Assembly: GCF_043497005.1 (NCBI RefSeq) | Contig: NZ_JBIEKE010000003.1 | Span: forward strand, 744,001-808,000 | Origin: Halobacillus_A sp043497005 | Lineage (GTDB): Bacteria; Bacillota; Bacilli; Bacillales; Halobacillaceae | Length of the DNA stretch: 64,000 nucleotides | Direction: 5' to 3' | In this document: positions 25,798 to 34,539 of the stretch, in pieces | Position numbering within the stretch: position 1 is the first letter of the stretch | Layout of the letters: every line of letters begins with the position of its first letter | Notes under the pieces: model-generated | What the model was told of the DNA's origin: nothing | Seen by the model: only the letters and a program-made list of their open reading frames with translations | The model's database searches: none | Position numbers and translations under genes: made by a program

Positions 25798-26698
25798 TAA
25801 CTTGTTGATAAAAATAGTCTTCTAATGAGTATGAATGTCTCTGTATTTCTTCAATTTCGATATTATGAAGAATAAGCGTTTTTGCAACGTCGCTTTGGGT
25901 ATGGCTCATATCATAAATACGAATCTTACAATCTTGAATCATTTTCATATTCGAAATGTGGAGCTCGTTTTCCAACAAACATACGGCTTGCTTTACGTCT
26001 GTCACCACAAGCTCGATATAATCGGAACGTTCTTTGCGAATATCAGCCAGAGCAATCTCATTTAATATTTTCCCCTGATGAATGACTCCAACTCTGTCAA
26101 CAATTTGCTCCAATTCTCCTAATATGTGGCTAGAAAGAAGAAACGTTATCCCATATTCCCTATTCAGCATCCGAATTAAATGACGCATATCTTTAATTCC
26201 GATTGGGTCCAGTCCATTTGTCGGCTCATCTAAAACAATCAGTTCAGGCTTTGTAATAAGCGCTCTCGCAATCCCGAGACGTTGCTTCATCCCAAGCGAA
26301 AAATCCTTCACAATTTTGTCTTCGACCCCTTTTAAATTTACCAATTGTAACGCTTGTTTCATGTCGTGTTCGTCATAAAACCCCAAATAATCGCAATGTA
26401 ACTTCAAGTTCTCGATTGCAGTTAAATGGTCAAAAAAGACGGGATATTCGATAATGCTTCCGACTCTGACCAGTTCGGATTTTGTTTTTTCCGTAAGCCT
26501 CTGATTAAATAACAAAATTTCCCCTTGTGACGGGCATGTTATACCTGTAAGCATTTTCATAATCGTTGTTTTACCTGCACCATTCTCCCCAAGAAATCCG
26601 TATACTTCTCCCTTTTTGATGTGAATATTGATATCGGAAACAAGTTCTTTCCCTTTAACTTTTTTCGTTAAGTTGTTCGTTTGAACGACATATTCCAC
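25775..26698 (-). CDS. ABC transporter ATPase (YcbN/BcrA-like)
   Basis: A 307-aa ATPase. Walker A GENGAGKTT (about residues 37-45), signature LGMKQRLGIARAL (about 134-146), Walker B LIVLDEPTNGLDP (about 153-165). The C-terminal 80 residues are the regulatory tail typical of BcrA-type transporters. It starts at a GTG with AAAGGAGG before it. It works with the permease downstream and probably with the two-component system at 27.3-28.9 kb. Confidence 0.9.
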   Translation of the reverse strand: MEYVVQTNNLTKKVKGKELVSDINIHIKKGEVYGFLGENGAGKTTIMKMLTGITCPSQGEILLFNQRLTEKTKSELVRVGSIIEYPVFFDHLTAIENLKLHCDYLGFYDEHDMKQALQLVNLKGVEDKIVKDFSLGMKQRLGIARALITKPELIVLDEPTNGLDPIGIKDMRHLIRMLNREYGITFLLSSHILGELEQIVDRVGVIHQGKILNEIALADIRKERSDYIELVVTDVKQAVCLLENELHISNMKMIQDCKIRIYDMSHTQSDVAKTLILHNIEIEEIQRHSYSLEDYFYQQVNGGDFDN

Positions 26699-26739
26699 GA
26701 TTCAACCTCCTTTGTAACTATCATAATTAATAAGATCTT

Positions 26740-27105
26740 TTATGAAAGAATACTCTGTAATTCAGCAAAGTGAAGGGCGCTCAAAGTGAGGGAAATGACC
26801 AACAATATAAAGGCTGGTAAGGATGCACTGAACGGATCTTTTACTCTGATATGCGCGAACACCGCACCCAGCATCGTAATAGCAAACCATACTCCTGTTA
26901 TGACCACCACCCATGGCAGCCAAAAGCCAATAATTAATCCCACGACGCCAACTAACTGCACCCAACCCGTTACGATCCGAAACCACTGGGGAAGCTTAAG
27001 ATCCTTGAAAATGTCCACCTGCAGCTGATAACCAACTATTTTCTGTATGCCGACAATTAAAAATAAAAAACAGAGAATACCTTGGAGCACAAATGAGATA
27101 ATCAA
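26740..27105 (-). CDS. DoxX-like small membrane protein
   Basis: A 121-aa protein with four membrane helices, of the DoxX/DoxX-like family (GIQKIVGYQLQVDIFKDL then WFRIVTGWVQLVGVVGLIIG). It starts at a TTG seven bases after GGAGGG. It lies between the sensor kinase and the ABC genes, an insertion not present in the plain ycbLMNO order. Role unknown; members are linked to membrane redox or stress functions. Confidence 0.8.
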   Translation of the reverse strand: MIISFVLQGILCFLFLIVGIQKIVGYQLQVDIFKDLKLPQWFRIVTGWVQLVGVVGLIIGFWLPWVVVITGVWFAITMLGAVFAHIRVKDPFSASLPAFILLVISLTLSALHFAELQSILS

Positions 27106-27239
27106 ATCAATCCCTCCAAACTATTTGAACTTTTACAATGCTTTGAACCTCTTTATCTCAACTATCTTAATCATATTGAATTAATACAACTTTTTTCTTT
27201 CTTAAACCTTTCAAATTTCTTAAGTTTATGCTGAAATAA

Positions 27240-27270
27240 AAAAGAGGCTGTTCCCGATGAACCACCTCAA
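27240..27270 (-). terminator. Terminator after the sensor kinase gene
   Basis: Imperfect stem GAGGTGGTTC / GGAACAGCCTC followed on the minus strand by TTTTTTATTT. It separates the two-component genes from doxX and the ABC genes. Confidence 0.6.
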
Positions 27271-27274
27271 AATC

Positions 27275-28210
27275 CTAATACGTTATTTTCTTAAAAATGC
27301 ACGTGAAAACTGTTTTCCTATGCGGTTTGCTACTTAGCTTAATCTCACCTTTCATTGCTTCAGTTAAGCGTTTGGTTATACTTAAGCCAAGGCCGCTTCC
27401 TTGAAATTCCGGGTTTCTGGCATCATCCAGCGTATACAACCTCTCGAATACACGATCTTGATGTGATTCCGCAATCCCTTTACCTTTATCCCAAATATCA
27501 ATAGCGATATTCTCACCCGCTTCTCGTATGGTTAAACCAATCACGCCTCCATCACTTCCATAATGAATGGCATTTGAAATTAAATTGCTCAAGATACGAT
27601 TTAACGCATGCTCATTACCCAGAATAAAATAATCCTGTTCCGGAATATCTACCTCTACATCAAGATTTTTTGATTGCAATAATTGATAAAACTCCAAGAC
27701 ATTTTTTCGGCAAATTTCATTGATTGATAATCGACTTATCGGAAATTCATCATCACCGGCATCCAGTTTGACAAGCTCAAAAAATTGCTTCACTAACACG
27801 ATCACACTAGAGGTTTTTTCATTAAGGCGGTCCACGATTTCACTCTGCTCTTCATATGACATTTTGTCATGCTGTTTTAATTTCTCGACATATCCCAGAA
27901 TAACGGTTAGGGGTGTTTTTAAATCGTGGGACATGTTGGAAAGCATTTTTTTCAAACTTTCTTTCGTTCTGACGTTATCGGCAACCACCTTTTGGTTATG
28001 ACTTAAAAGACGATTCACTTGAATCAGCAGCTGCTGTACAGGCTGCTGATTAGTTTGCATGAACACTTTACTAGCCATTTCCTGCTCAATGATACGAGCT
28101 AACTGATCACTTATTTGATGAAGTTCACGATCCACTTTTCGTTTTGATAAATATTGCCAACTTATGATGAACAGAAAAACAATTATAATCACTATTAGAA
28201 ATAAGTCCAT
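27275..28210 (-). CDS. Sensor histidine kinase (YcbM-like)
   Basis: A 311-aa kinase with one short N-terminal membrane helix (residues 3-20) and no extracellular sensor. The H-box is MSHDLKTPLTVILGY (about residues 93-107), the N-box LSNLISNAIHYG (about 213-224), then DKGKGI and GSGLGLSI. Such kinases take their signal from the membrane or from the cognate ABC transporter. It lies three bases after the response regulator gene. Confidence 0.92.
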   Translation of the reverse strand: MDLFLIVIIIVFLFIISWQYLSKRKVDRELHQISDQLARIIEQEMASKVFMQTNQQPVQQLLIQVNRLLSHNQKVVADNVRTKESLKKMLSNMSHDLKTPLTVILGYVEKLKQHDKMSYEEQSEIVDRLNEKTSSVIVLVKQFFELVKLDAGDDEFPISRLSINEICRKNVLEFYQLLQSKNLDVEVDIPEQDYFILGNEHALNRILSNLISNAIHYGSDGGVIGLTIREAGENIAIDIWDKGKGIAESHQDRVFERLYTLDDARNPEFQGSGLGLSITKRLTEAMKGEIKLSSKPHRKTVFTCIFKKITY

Positions 28211-28213
28211 ACG

Positions 28214-28909
28214 TTACTCCCCTAATTTGTAGCCAATTCCCCAAACCGTTCGTATATAAAATGGATTGGACGGATCCTCTTCAATCTTTTCACGGAGCCT
28301 TCGAATATGTACATTGATCACATTTTCATTACCAAAGTAATCCTCTTCCCATATCAACTGATAGATTTGCTCTTTTGTAAAGACTCGGCTTTGGTTGGTG
28401 ATGAAAAGCTTTAAAATATGAAACTCTTTCGATGTAAGCTGTATATTTTTCGAGTTTATTTGTGCAGAAAAAGTATCCAATTCTAGTGTCAGTCCCTTAA
28501 ACCGAACAATCTTTGGATCGGCATGACTAGTTGCCGCAAGATACTGCGTAGCCCTTCGAATGGCAGCATGAACCCTTGCCGTCAATTCGATAACGGAAAA
28601 AGGTTTGCTAATATAATCATCCGCTCCAAGCCCTAGACCTAATGTTTTATCAACATCACTTTCTTTTGCTGAGATGATAAGTACCGGAACAAAGCTTGTC
28701 TCTCTAATTCTCTTTAAGAATTCCATGCCATTTAACTTCGGAAGCATTAAATCAAGCAATACAAGGTCAATTGGTTCATTTTCAAAGAGGTGAATTGCCT
28801 CTTCTCCGTCAAAAGCGGTAACCACTAAGAAGTTTTCCTGTTCTAAATGACTTGTAACAAGTTCACTTATTTCCTTGTCATCTTCAACAAGTAGTATTTT
28901 CTTTTGCAT
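28214..28909 (-). CDS. OmpR-family response regulator (YcbL-like)
   Basis: A 231-aa regulator with a receiver domain (DD at residues 9-10, phospho-acceptor D in VLLDLMLP, K in ISKPFS) and an OmpR winged helix (EFHILKLFITNQSRVFTKEQ; VINVHIRRLREKI). First gene of the pair with the kinase. Likely activates the doxX-ABC genes, by analogy with YcbLMNO. Confidence 0.93.
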   Translation of the reverse strand: MQKKILLVEDDKEISELVTSHLEQENFLVVTAFDGEEAIHLFENEPIDLVLLDLMLPKLNGMEFLKRIRETSFVPVLIISAKESDVDKTLGLGLGADDYISKPFSVIELTARVHAAIRRATQYLAATSHADPKIVRFKGLTLELDTFSAQINSKNIQLTSKEFHILKLFITNQSRVFTKEQIYQLIWEEDYFGNENVINVHIRRLREKIEEDPSNPFYIRTVWGIGYKLGE

Positions 28910-29310
28910 AGTAAAACATCCAATCTATTGTGATTATAATTTTATTATAACGGTTGACGAAAAATATGGGAGCCATCTATCTAATAATATAAATTGAAGC
29001 ATACTTATAATAAATACGATAATTCAATTTTACACAAATTATTGAAACTCCATATAAAATACTGCTACGTTATCACAATAAGCGATAGTCACTTTGCAGC
29101 TATCGCCCTCTATATTTGAATCTCAACTAACGTTTTTATCACAAGCTACAAAACTCATCAATCACCTGCTTTTTTATTTCTGCTATGGGGAACTTATGAG
29201 ATAAGTAGATATCATCAACATGATTCCTTGAAGCGTGGAGGAAAACTATAACGATCTTTTCCAACTGGTGTTTAGAATTAATCAACTTTATAGAAAAGGG
29301 GTTAGAGTAA
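28910..29310. other. Intergenic region between divergent genes
   Basis: No gene seen. GCGATAG / CTATCGC arms (29081-29107) form a stem. The region must hold promoters for the response regulator (minus) and the heme-type membrane protein (plus), but no strong -35/-10 pair stands out. Confidence 0.4.
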
Positions 29311-29901
29311 ATGAGACATAACTCGTTGACTACTATAATTAACTACCTGCTTATCATTCTCTCATTATTCTGGAGCATGATTTTTTTGATATATTCAGAC
29401 ACGTTGACCTGGAAGGGATTTAAGTTAGTAACACAGAGTAATTGGCTCGGAATATTTTCCACTTGGACTGGATTAGTGACTCTTACATTTTTTATTATCA
29501 AGTCCATTCAAAAGAAACAATTACTTCCCTACCATTCGCAGCTAAAAAAGAGTATTCTCCAATATGTACATACCCACCATATTTTATTTGGCGTAACAAC
29601 ATTTATTACCACCCTGGCCCATGGCATCTACTTTCTTATACACTCCAGCGAAAAAGAAGGGAAATTAATTACAGGCTGGATAGGTTTTGGGTTATTAATT
29701 TTACTAGTATTTGCAGGTTTCTTGATGTTATATAGAATGAAGAGGCGAAATGTCCAAAGAATTCATCGATGGTTAGGGATATTGTTTACATTAGTAGTAT
29801 TTTTACATGCAGGGGGTTGGCAAATCACCTTTTTACTTGTCACTACTATCGTGTTTATAGTGATACTCAGCATGCAAAAGATAAAAGCATATTATCAGTA
29901 G
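29311..29901 (+). CDS. Ferric reductase-like / b-type cytochrome membrane protein
   Basis: A 196-aa protein with five to six membrane helices. Histidines in THHILFG and ITTLAHGIYFL, and in RIHRWLGILFTL and VFLHAGG, have the spacing of heme ligands in the ferric reductase-like transmembrane domain. It lacks the FAD/NAD domains of full ferric reductases. AAAAGGGG precedes the ATG. It stands alone and on the opposite strand to its neighbours. Confidence 0.65.
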   Translation: MRHNSLTTIINYLLIILSLFWSMIFLIYSDTLTWKGFKLVTQSNWLGIFSTWTGLVTLTFFIIKSIQKKQLLPYHSQLKKSILQYVHTHHILFGVTTFITTLAHGIYFLIHSSEKEGKLITGWIGFGLLILLVFAGFLMLYRMKRRNVQRIHRWLGILFTLVVFLHAGGWQITFLLVTTIVFIVILSMQKIKAYYQ

Positions 29902-30091
29902 GTGAATAAACGAATGTAACTTTAGGCAGATATTTTTAAAGTCATTAATTAAACTCTTTGTACTTTATACATTTGTAATTAAGGGGTGATAGAAAGGGTT
30001 ATGTTTTTTTACACTGCTACCTCGAGTCAGGGATACGATGACAAGTTACTTTAATAACCATATTTTTAATACACCAACTGTATAACTACAA

Positions 30092-30134
30092 AAGCCTAAT
30101 TGTTCAATGATACACTGAACAATTAGGCTTTTTG
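30092..30134. terminator. Bidirectional terminator
   Basis: 15-bp perfect stem AAGCCTAATTGTTCA / TGAACAATTAGGCTT followed by TTTTG. It lies between convergent genes. A decayed copy of this segment occurs at about 31998-32040. Confidence 0.75.
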
Positions 30135-30192
30135 TTTCTGAACAACGTGTTTTTCCATAAAAAATCTTCACCATTTGCTTCCGCAGTCCTGC

Positions 30193-30687
30193 TTATTTTG
30201 GTTCCTTTGATAAATAATCTTCTAACTGATTAAAGGTGCCTGAGAAGCCTTCTTCAAACATGCCTTGCGATTCTTCAAAGGTTTTAAGCTCCTGCTCCGT
30301 TGCTGCTACAGGAGTCCCGGTCATCGTAAGGATTGTTTTGCCATCTAGTTCCTGAAACGTAAAAGCGTTTTGTATTTTCAGTGGCCAGTTATCGTTAAAC
30401 GGAGCTCGCACTACGTTGCCTTCCTCATCAGAAAAATAACTGGTGTAAACGAGTTTTTCTGGGGTGATAATTTCATCGTACACAAATTTAACCCACATGA
30501 CATCACCATCAGTAGGTTTCTGGCTGTAATGAAAGACACCGCCCGAACGGAAATCAGCTTTAGCAACATGAAACTTCCATCCTTTTGGTCCCCACCAATT
30601 TTGTAAATGTTCTGAATCGGTAAACGCCTTAAACACAAGTTCACGCGGAGCATGGAAAGTATGAGTGATTTCGATTTGAGTTCCCAT
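30193..30687 (-). CDS. SRPBCC (AHSA1-like) protein
   Basis: A 164-aa START-like fold protein of the activator-of-Hsp90-homologue-1 family (FHAPRELVFKAFTDSEHLQN; WWGPKGW). Such proteins bind hydrophobic ligands; their bacterial functions are mostly unknown. It lies 18 bases after an ArsR-type regulator gene on the same strand, a common regulator-SRPBCC pair. Two further SRPBCC genes lie at 32.7-33.7 kb. Confidence 0.87.
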   Translation of the reverse strand: MGTQIEITHTFHAPRELVFKAFTDSEHLQNWWGPKGWKFHVAKADFRSGGVFHYSQKPTDGDVMWVKFVYDEIITPEKLVYTSYFSDEEGNVVRAPFNDNWPLKIQNAFTFQELDGKTILTMTGTPVAATEQELKTFEESQGMFEEGFSGTFNQLEDYLSKEPK

Positions 30688-30705
30688 TTTATATCCTCCT
30701 ATCAG

Positions 30706-31047
30706 CTATTTAGAACTATCATCATCTTGTAAATCCTGTAAATAATAATCCAAGTTGTCGAATTTTCCTTCCCACATAGTACGGTATTCTTTTAGCCAAA
30801 AGTCTAAAGCTATAAAAGGCTCTGGTCTCAGCTTGTAGATGCGACGATTTGCCTCTGCTTTAAACTCCACCAAACCTGCTTCAAGTAGGGTGCGGAGATG
30901 TTTGGACACCTGCGGCTGTCGAATATCAAGTCTTTCTGCAATTTCACTTACAGTTAGGGAGTCCTCGCGGAGTAACTCCACAATGTGGAGCCTATTAGAA
31001 ACACCAAGAGCTTTTAAGATTTTAGTTTTTATGTCCCATATTAACAC
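30706..31047 (-). CDS. ArsR-family regulator of SRPBCC gene
   Basis: A 113-aa winged-helix regulator (LTVSEIAERLDIRQPQVSKH) without the CVC metal site. It starts at a GTG. Its promoter (TTGACT at 31110-31105, 18-bp spacer, TATATT at 31086-31081) is overlapped by a perfect palindrome, so autorepression is likely. It is co-transcribed with the SRPBCC gene. Confidence 0.87.
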   Translation of the reverse strand: MLIWDIKTKILKALGVSNRLHIVELLREDSLTVSEIAERLDIRQPQVSKHLRTLLEAGLVEFKAEANRRIYKLRPEPFIALDFWLKEYRTMWEGKFDNLDYYLQDLQDDDSSK

Positions 31048-31065
31048 CTACCTTGTTTAATTTTA

Positions 31066-31110
31066 ATATTCCATATTAGGAATATACCAAAACAAGAATA
31101 TTCAAGTCAA
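31066..31110 (-). promoter_or_regulatory. Promoter and palindromic operator of the ArsR-SRPBCC pair
   Basis: ATATTCC-N6-GGAATAT (31066-31085) overlaps the -10 box of a promoter whose -35 is TTGACT (31110-31105). Confidence 0.65.
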
Positions 31111-31273
31111 GGAATTAAAGATTTTATCTTATGCTGCTTATGAATCTATAAAACCTCTCATGGATATGACCCGGGTTCCGTAAAACCTTGTTGTGAAAAG
31201 TTAGCATCCAACAAAACCTTTACAAGTCTAGGTGTTCACATTTATATGAAACTAAAACTTTCCTTTGAGAAAC

Positions 31274-31400
31274 TTGACCATTCCGTGACGTAACGGTATA
31301 TAGTAAAGGCATCGGTAGTAAAAAACGTGCAAAAATGAGAGGAGGATTATTGCAGAAAAATATTAGAACACTGGCGAACATGCTAAGCTTATAGAGAATG
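31274..31400 (+). promoter_or_regulatory. MerR-type promoter and decayed merR start
   Basis: TTGACC (31274-31279), then GTGACGTAACGG and TATATAGT: the long-spacer layout with a palindrome used by MerR regulators. From about 31282 to 31395 the DNA matches 32142-32245, the start of the intact merR gene, but the coding part is broken. It now stands before the RibD-like gene. Confidence 0.6.
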
Positions 31401-31429
31401 TGTAACTACTCCCGAAAGGATAAATAAAT

Positions 31430-31975
31430 ATGTCAAAAGTTTATCTAGGTATGACTTTATCGATCGATGGGTTTGTCAACGACAGAAAAGGCAAATTTGA
31501 TAAGCTCTTTGCCAGTTTCGAACCAAACGAAGAATTAGCGGTGATGTTGAAAAATACCGGGGCTGTGGTGATGGGGCGCAATACCTTTGAGGAGGCTGAC
31601 GATACTGACTCGTATGCTGATTCATACGAGTTCCAGGTACCATTGTTTGTGTTGACAGAAAGACCTCCTACTAAACATCCAAAGGAAAATGACAAATTGA
31701 CTGTTACCTTTGTGACCGATGGGATTGAAAGTGCTATAAAACAAGCCAGGATTGCTGCTAAGGGAAAGGATGTTGCTGTGATGGGTGCAAATGTCGGCCG
31801 GCAATTACTTAAAGCTAACCTGGCAGATGAACTTCAAATAACGCTGGCACCTATTTTACTCGGCAAGGGACTGCGACTATTCGAGCATTTGGAAGATATT
31901 GAAATTCATTTAGAAAAACAGCGAACGATTGAGACCAAACAGCAAGTCAAAATTTGGTATAAAGTAATCCGGTAA
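31430..31975 (+). CDS. Dihydrofolate reductase-like (RibD C-terminal) protein
   Basis: A 181-aa reductase of the RibD C-terminal domain/DHFR-like family (YLGMTLSIDGFVNDRKG; VVMGRNTFEEAD; VAVMGANVGRQLLKANLADE). These NADPH-binding proteins are common in Gram-positives and usually have no assigned substrate. AAAGGA precedes the ATG. It is preceded by a MerR-type promoter, so the MerR regulator downstream may control it. Confidence 0.88.
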   Translation: MSKVYLGMTLSIDGFVNDRKGKFDKLFASFEPNEELAVMLKNTGAVVMGRNTFEEADDTDSYADSYEFQVPLFVLTERPPTKHPKENDKLTVTFVTDGIESAIKQARIAAKGKDVAVMGANVGRQLLKANLADELQITLAPILLGKGLRLFEHLEDIEIHLEKQRTIETKQQVKIWYKVIR

Positions 31976-32133
31976 AGCTGGAATCGACTCCTTATGGCCA
32001 CCAACTTTATAACTGTTAAAGCTTAATTGTTTGATTATACCATTGGGATCTGGGATGCAATATTCTCATATCTTAGACCTGATTAGCACTTCCTACTCAT
32101 AGGAAACAATTTAAAATATATTTTTTCTTAATC

Positions 32134-32170
32134 TTGATCCTTACGTGACGTAACAGTATATAGTAAAGGC
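32134..32170 (+). promoter_or_regulatory. MerR-type promoter of the merR-SRPBCC unit
   Basis: TTGATC (32134-32139), GTGACGTAACAG, then TATATAGT (32157-32164). Near-identical to the copy at 31274. Confidence 0.6.
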
Positions 32171-32201
32171 ACCGGTAGAAAAAAATCGCGCGAAATGAGG
32201 G

Positions 32202-32690
32202 ATGATTATTGGAGAAAGAACATATTGGAAAATAGGCGAACTTGCTAAGTTGACAGGCTTAACCATTCGGACCTTAAGATATTATGATCAAATTGGCTTA
32301 TACTCTCCATCTGAATATTCGGATGCAGGATACAGGTTGTATAATAAATCTGATATTTTCCGGTTACAACAAATTTTAGCATTAAAAGATCTTGGTTTAA
32401 CCCTTAATGACATTAAATCTATTCTTTCTGAGGAAGATTACAATCCAGCCGAAATTGTTTCCCTTCAGGTAAAGCGACTAAAAGAAAAAATAAGGATCCA
32501 ACAGAAGCTGTTAAAAGAATTACAAAATGTATCAAACCTGATGAAAATGGAAGAGAATTTGTTGGTGGAGAATTTCACAACATTATTAGACATGATGAAA
32601 CAGAGTCATGAAAAATATTTTAACGAACAACAAAAAAGCATGGAGCACCACCTCGACAAGCTTGGTGCCTTTTTCGAGAACCAGCCCTAA
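32202..32690 (+). CDS. MerR-family regulator
   Basis: A 162-aa regulator. The N-terminal HTH and wing read KIGELAKLTGLTIRTLRYYD and EYSDAGYRLYNKSDIFRLQQ, and a coiled-coil dimerisation helix spans about residues 90-125. There is no cysteine metal site, so it belongs to the drug- or small-molecule-type MerR proteins. The ATG at 32202 has AGGG immediately before it, so the true start could be a few codons later. It leads two SRPBCC genes that are probably its targets. Confidence 0.88.
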   Translation: MIIGERTYWKIGELAKLTGLTIRTLRYYDQIGLYSPSEYSDAGYRLYNKSDIFRLQQILALKDLGLTLNDIKSILSEEDYNPAEIVSLQVKRLKEKIRIQQKLLKELQNVSNLMKMEENLLVENFTTLLDMMKQSHEKYFNEQQKSMEHHLDKLGAFFENQP

Positions 32691-32715
32691 TGTTATTCCA
32701 AAGGAGGAATGAATG

Positions 32716-33168
32716 ATGAGTAAACGATTTGCAACACATGATACGTTTGTTATTGAGAGGACCTATGATGTTTCACCGGAGCAAGTATTTGCTGCCTGGT
32801 CAGATCCAGAAACGAAAGCCCAATGGTTTCCAAAAGCTGATGAGTTCGACTTTCGAGTTGGCGGGAAAGAGAGCAATAGAGGGGGTCCACAAGACGGCCC
32901 CATCTTCACTTTTGAAGCTCTCTATCAGGAAATCGTCCCTGATGAACGTATCGTCTATTCCTATACCATGGACCTCGGTGAAACACGAATATCTATATCT
33001 GTAACGACGGTAGAGTTCCACCATACGGAAACCGGGACTCGACTCGTCTATACCGAGCAAGGAGTCTTTCTCGACGGTCACGATACTCCCTCCCAACGCG
33101 AACACGGAACGAAAATTATCTTGGACAAATTGGGTGAAGTTCTACGGAATGAACGTGAAAGTAATTAA
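32716..33168 (+). CDS. SRPBCC (AHSA1-like) protein
   Basis: A START-like fold protein of about 150 aa (VIERTYDVSPEQVFAAWSDP; AQWFPKADEF). AAAGGAGGA precedes the ATG pair at 32713 and 32716; the second is slightly better spaced. It lies 22 bases after merR and 24 before the next SRPBCC gene, so the three form an operon. Ligand unknown. Confidence 0.87.
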   Translation: MSKRFATHDTFVIERTYDVSPEQVFAAWSDPETKAQWFPKADEFDFRVGGKESNRGGPQDGPIFTFEALYQEIVPDERIVYSYTMDLGETRISISVTTVEFHHTETGTRLVYTEQGVFLDGHDTPSQREHGTKIILDKLGEVLRNERESN

Positions 33169-33192
33169 CATATGAATAAGGAGGATTTTCTA

Positions 33193-33669
33193 ATGCCTTT
33201 TAACGATGGGACAAATAATAATCCATCTGAGAAAGTTTCAGAACGCAAGATCGTTAACTCACGCATCTTCCATGCCTCTCGTGAAGACATTTTTAAAGCA
33301 TTTAGCGATCCGGATAAACTGAAAAAATGGTGGGGACCGAAAGGGTTTTCGAACACGTTCTACGAATTCGATATGAAGCCTGGTGGCCATTGGCACTACG
33401 TCATGCATGGGCCTAATGGTATCGACTATGAAAATAAAAGTACCTTTTTAGAGGTGGTTGAACCTGTAAAACTTGCCCTCCGCCATCTGGAACCGGATCA
33501 CGAGTTTCTACTGACCATTACCTTATCCGAACTGGATGGGCAAACCAAGCTCACCTGGCATATGCTCTTCGATAGGCCGGATGAATGCAATAAAGTAAAG
33601 AGTTTTGTCATCAAGGCGAACGAACAGAACTTGGACCGTCTTGAATACGAGCTGAAATCATCTTACTGA
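33193..33669 (+). CDS. SRPBCC (AHSA1-like) protein
   Basis: A 158-aa member of the same family (RIFHASREDIFKAFSDPDKL; KWWGPKGFSNTF; MKPGGHW). I choose the ATG at 33193, preceded by AAGGAGGA; the upstream ATG at 33172 would place that ribosome site inside the gene. More like the 30193 protein than its direct neighbour, so the three SRPBCC genes did not arise by one tandem duplication. Confidence 0.87.
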   Translation: MPFNDGTNNNPSEKVSERKIVNSRIFHASREDIFKAFSDPDKLKKWWGPKGFSNTFYEFDMKPGGHWHYVMHGPNGIDYENKSTFLEVVEPVKLALRHLEPDHEFLLTITLSELDGQTKLTWHMLFDRPDECNKVKSFVIKANEQNLDRLEYELKSSY

Positions 33670-33761
33670 AGCGAACAAAATTAAATGAAATAAAGGAGTA
33701 ATGTAAAAATACCTTTGATCTTAATATTCTGGCAAAAAAACATTATGACTTATAAACATTT

Positions 33762-33802
33762 GAAAACCCAGGATTCGTTAGTGTAATGAATTCTGGGTTT
33801 TC
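33762..33802. terminator. Terminator after the SRPBCC operon
   Basis: Stem GAAAACCCAGGATTC / GAATTCTGGGTTTTC (one G-T pair) with an 11-base loop. Confidence 0.65.
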
Positions 33803-34029
33803 ATAGTATAAAATGAACTGCATTACTTTTCACGGTAAAATGGGGGTAACACCAATAAAAATTTAATAAAAGTATGGTTCTAGCAATATTAACGAACATA
33901 TTTTCATCAGCCATCATACTGTCCGGCATCTCCAATAGATGGAAACCCCATGCCAGATCTCAGCATTGTGCTCCTTGAAGAAGCTGGGACTGCCTGAGAT
34001 GCCCATCCATATCTAATGCTACCATCCTA

Positions 34030-34196
34030 TACCTCGGCTCATATTTAAGAATAAAAAAATCCTCTCAAGATTTTATAAACTCTTGAGAGGATTTTATATT
34101 TAGTGAACGATTTTAAAAACCAGTCATAATCTAGCCAAATTGTTCTTAAATCCTATGATGAAAGGGTTTTAAGGGCTATCACATCATGCCGCCCAT
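34030..34196. repeat. groEL-3'-end repeat, copy E
   Basis: CTCGGCTCATATTTAAGAAT, hairpin AAAATCCTCTCAAGATTTT / CTCTTGAGAGGATTTT (34056-34095), CCAGTCATAATCTAGCC arms, CCTATGATGAAAGGG hairpin, core ACATCATGCCGCCCAT (34181-34196). After the core the sequence differs from copies B-D. Confidence 0.8.
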
Positions 34197-34247
34197 AGAT
34201 TCGTCAATATAAATAGCAAAAAATAATTTACAAATAATATGTGGGCT

Positions 34248-34292
34248 CCGGCTTCATTCAGTCTCATTTCTATTAATAAGACTGAATGAAAA
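34248..34292. repeat. Inverted repeat with IS3-end-like TGAGACTGAAT
   Basis: Arms TTCATTCAGTCT / AGACTGAATGAA (12 bp). AATGAGACTGAATGAA read on the minus strand resembles the IS3 left end at 10651. No transposase gene is near. The rest of 34197-34505 holds nothing else recognised. Confidence 0.4.
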
Positions 34293-34505
34293 TGACATTT
34301 AATGAGAAATAATATGTCATTGAGTATGTCATTTACAAAAGACGCAGCAAACACAAAGAATCTTTTTATTCACCACCTATCACTATTTTGATAATGATAA
34401 TACCGCTTACAAGAGAATGAATTTCACAGCCACTTCTCTATCTACAATAAAGATAACCTTCTCCATATGATGACTAAAATAATAAAAACCTTACTCAACA
34501 CTCTT

Positions 34506-34532
34506 AGGACAGCAGAACTGCTGTCCTTTTTT
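34506..34532. terminator. Terminator at the 3' end of the mdc operon
   Basis: Perfect 10-bp stem AGGACAGCAG / CTGCTGTCCT with T6 on the plus strand, eight bases beyond the mdcG stop. On the minus strand the T-run is missing, so it may mainly stop plus-strand readthrough. Confidence 0.6.
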
Positions 34533-34539
34533 AGTAATA

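Noticed and set aside
31274..31304. Ordinary SigA promoter for the RibD-like gene
   Set aside because: The 17-bp reading with TATATA is possible, but the central GTGACGTAAC palindrome repeated before merR points to a MerR-type promoter with the -10 at TATAGT.
33840..34020. Possible gene remnant before repeat copy E
   Set aside because: No frame longer than about 25 codons resembles a family; left as non-coding.
13664..34196. CRISPR array
   Set aside because: The repeats are ~180 bp, thousands of bases apart and enclose genes; there are no short regularly spaced repeats and no cas genes.
13664..34196. Integron-type attC cassette array
   Set aside because: Each module has a hairpin end, but the cargoes have several genes, the core is a groEL end and no integron integrase or attI is seen. 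A site-specific element family fits better.
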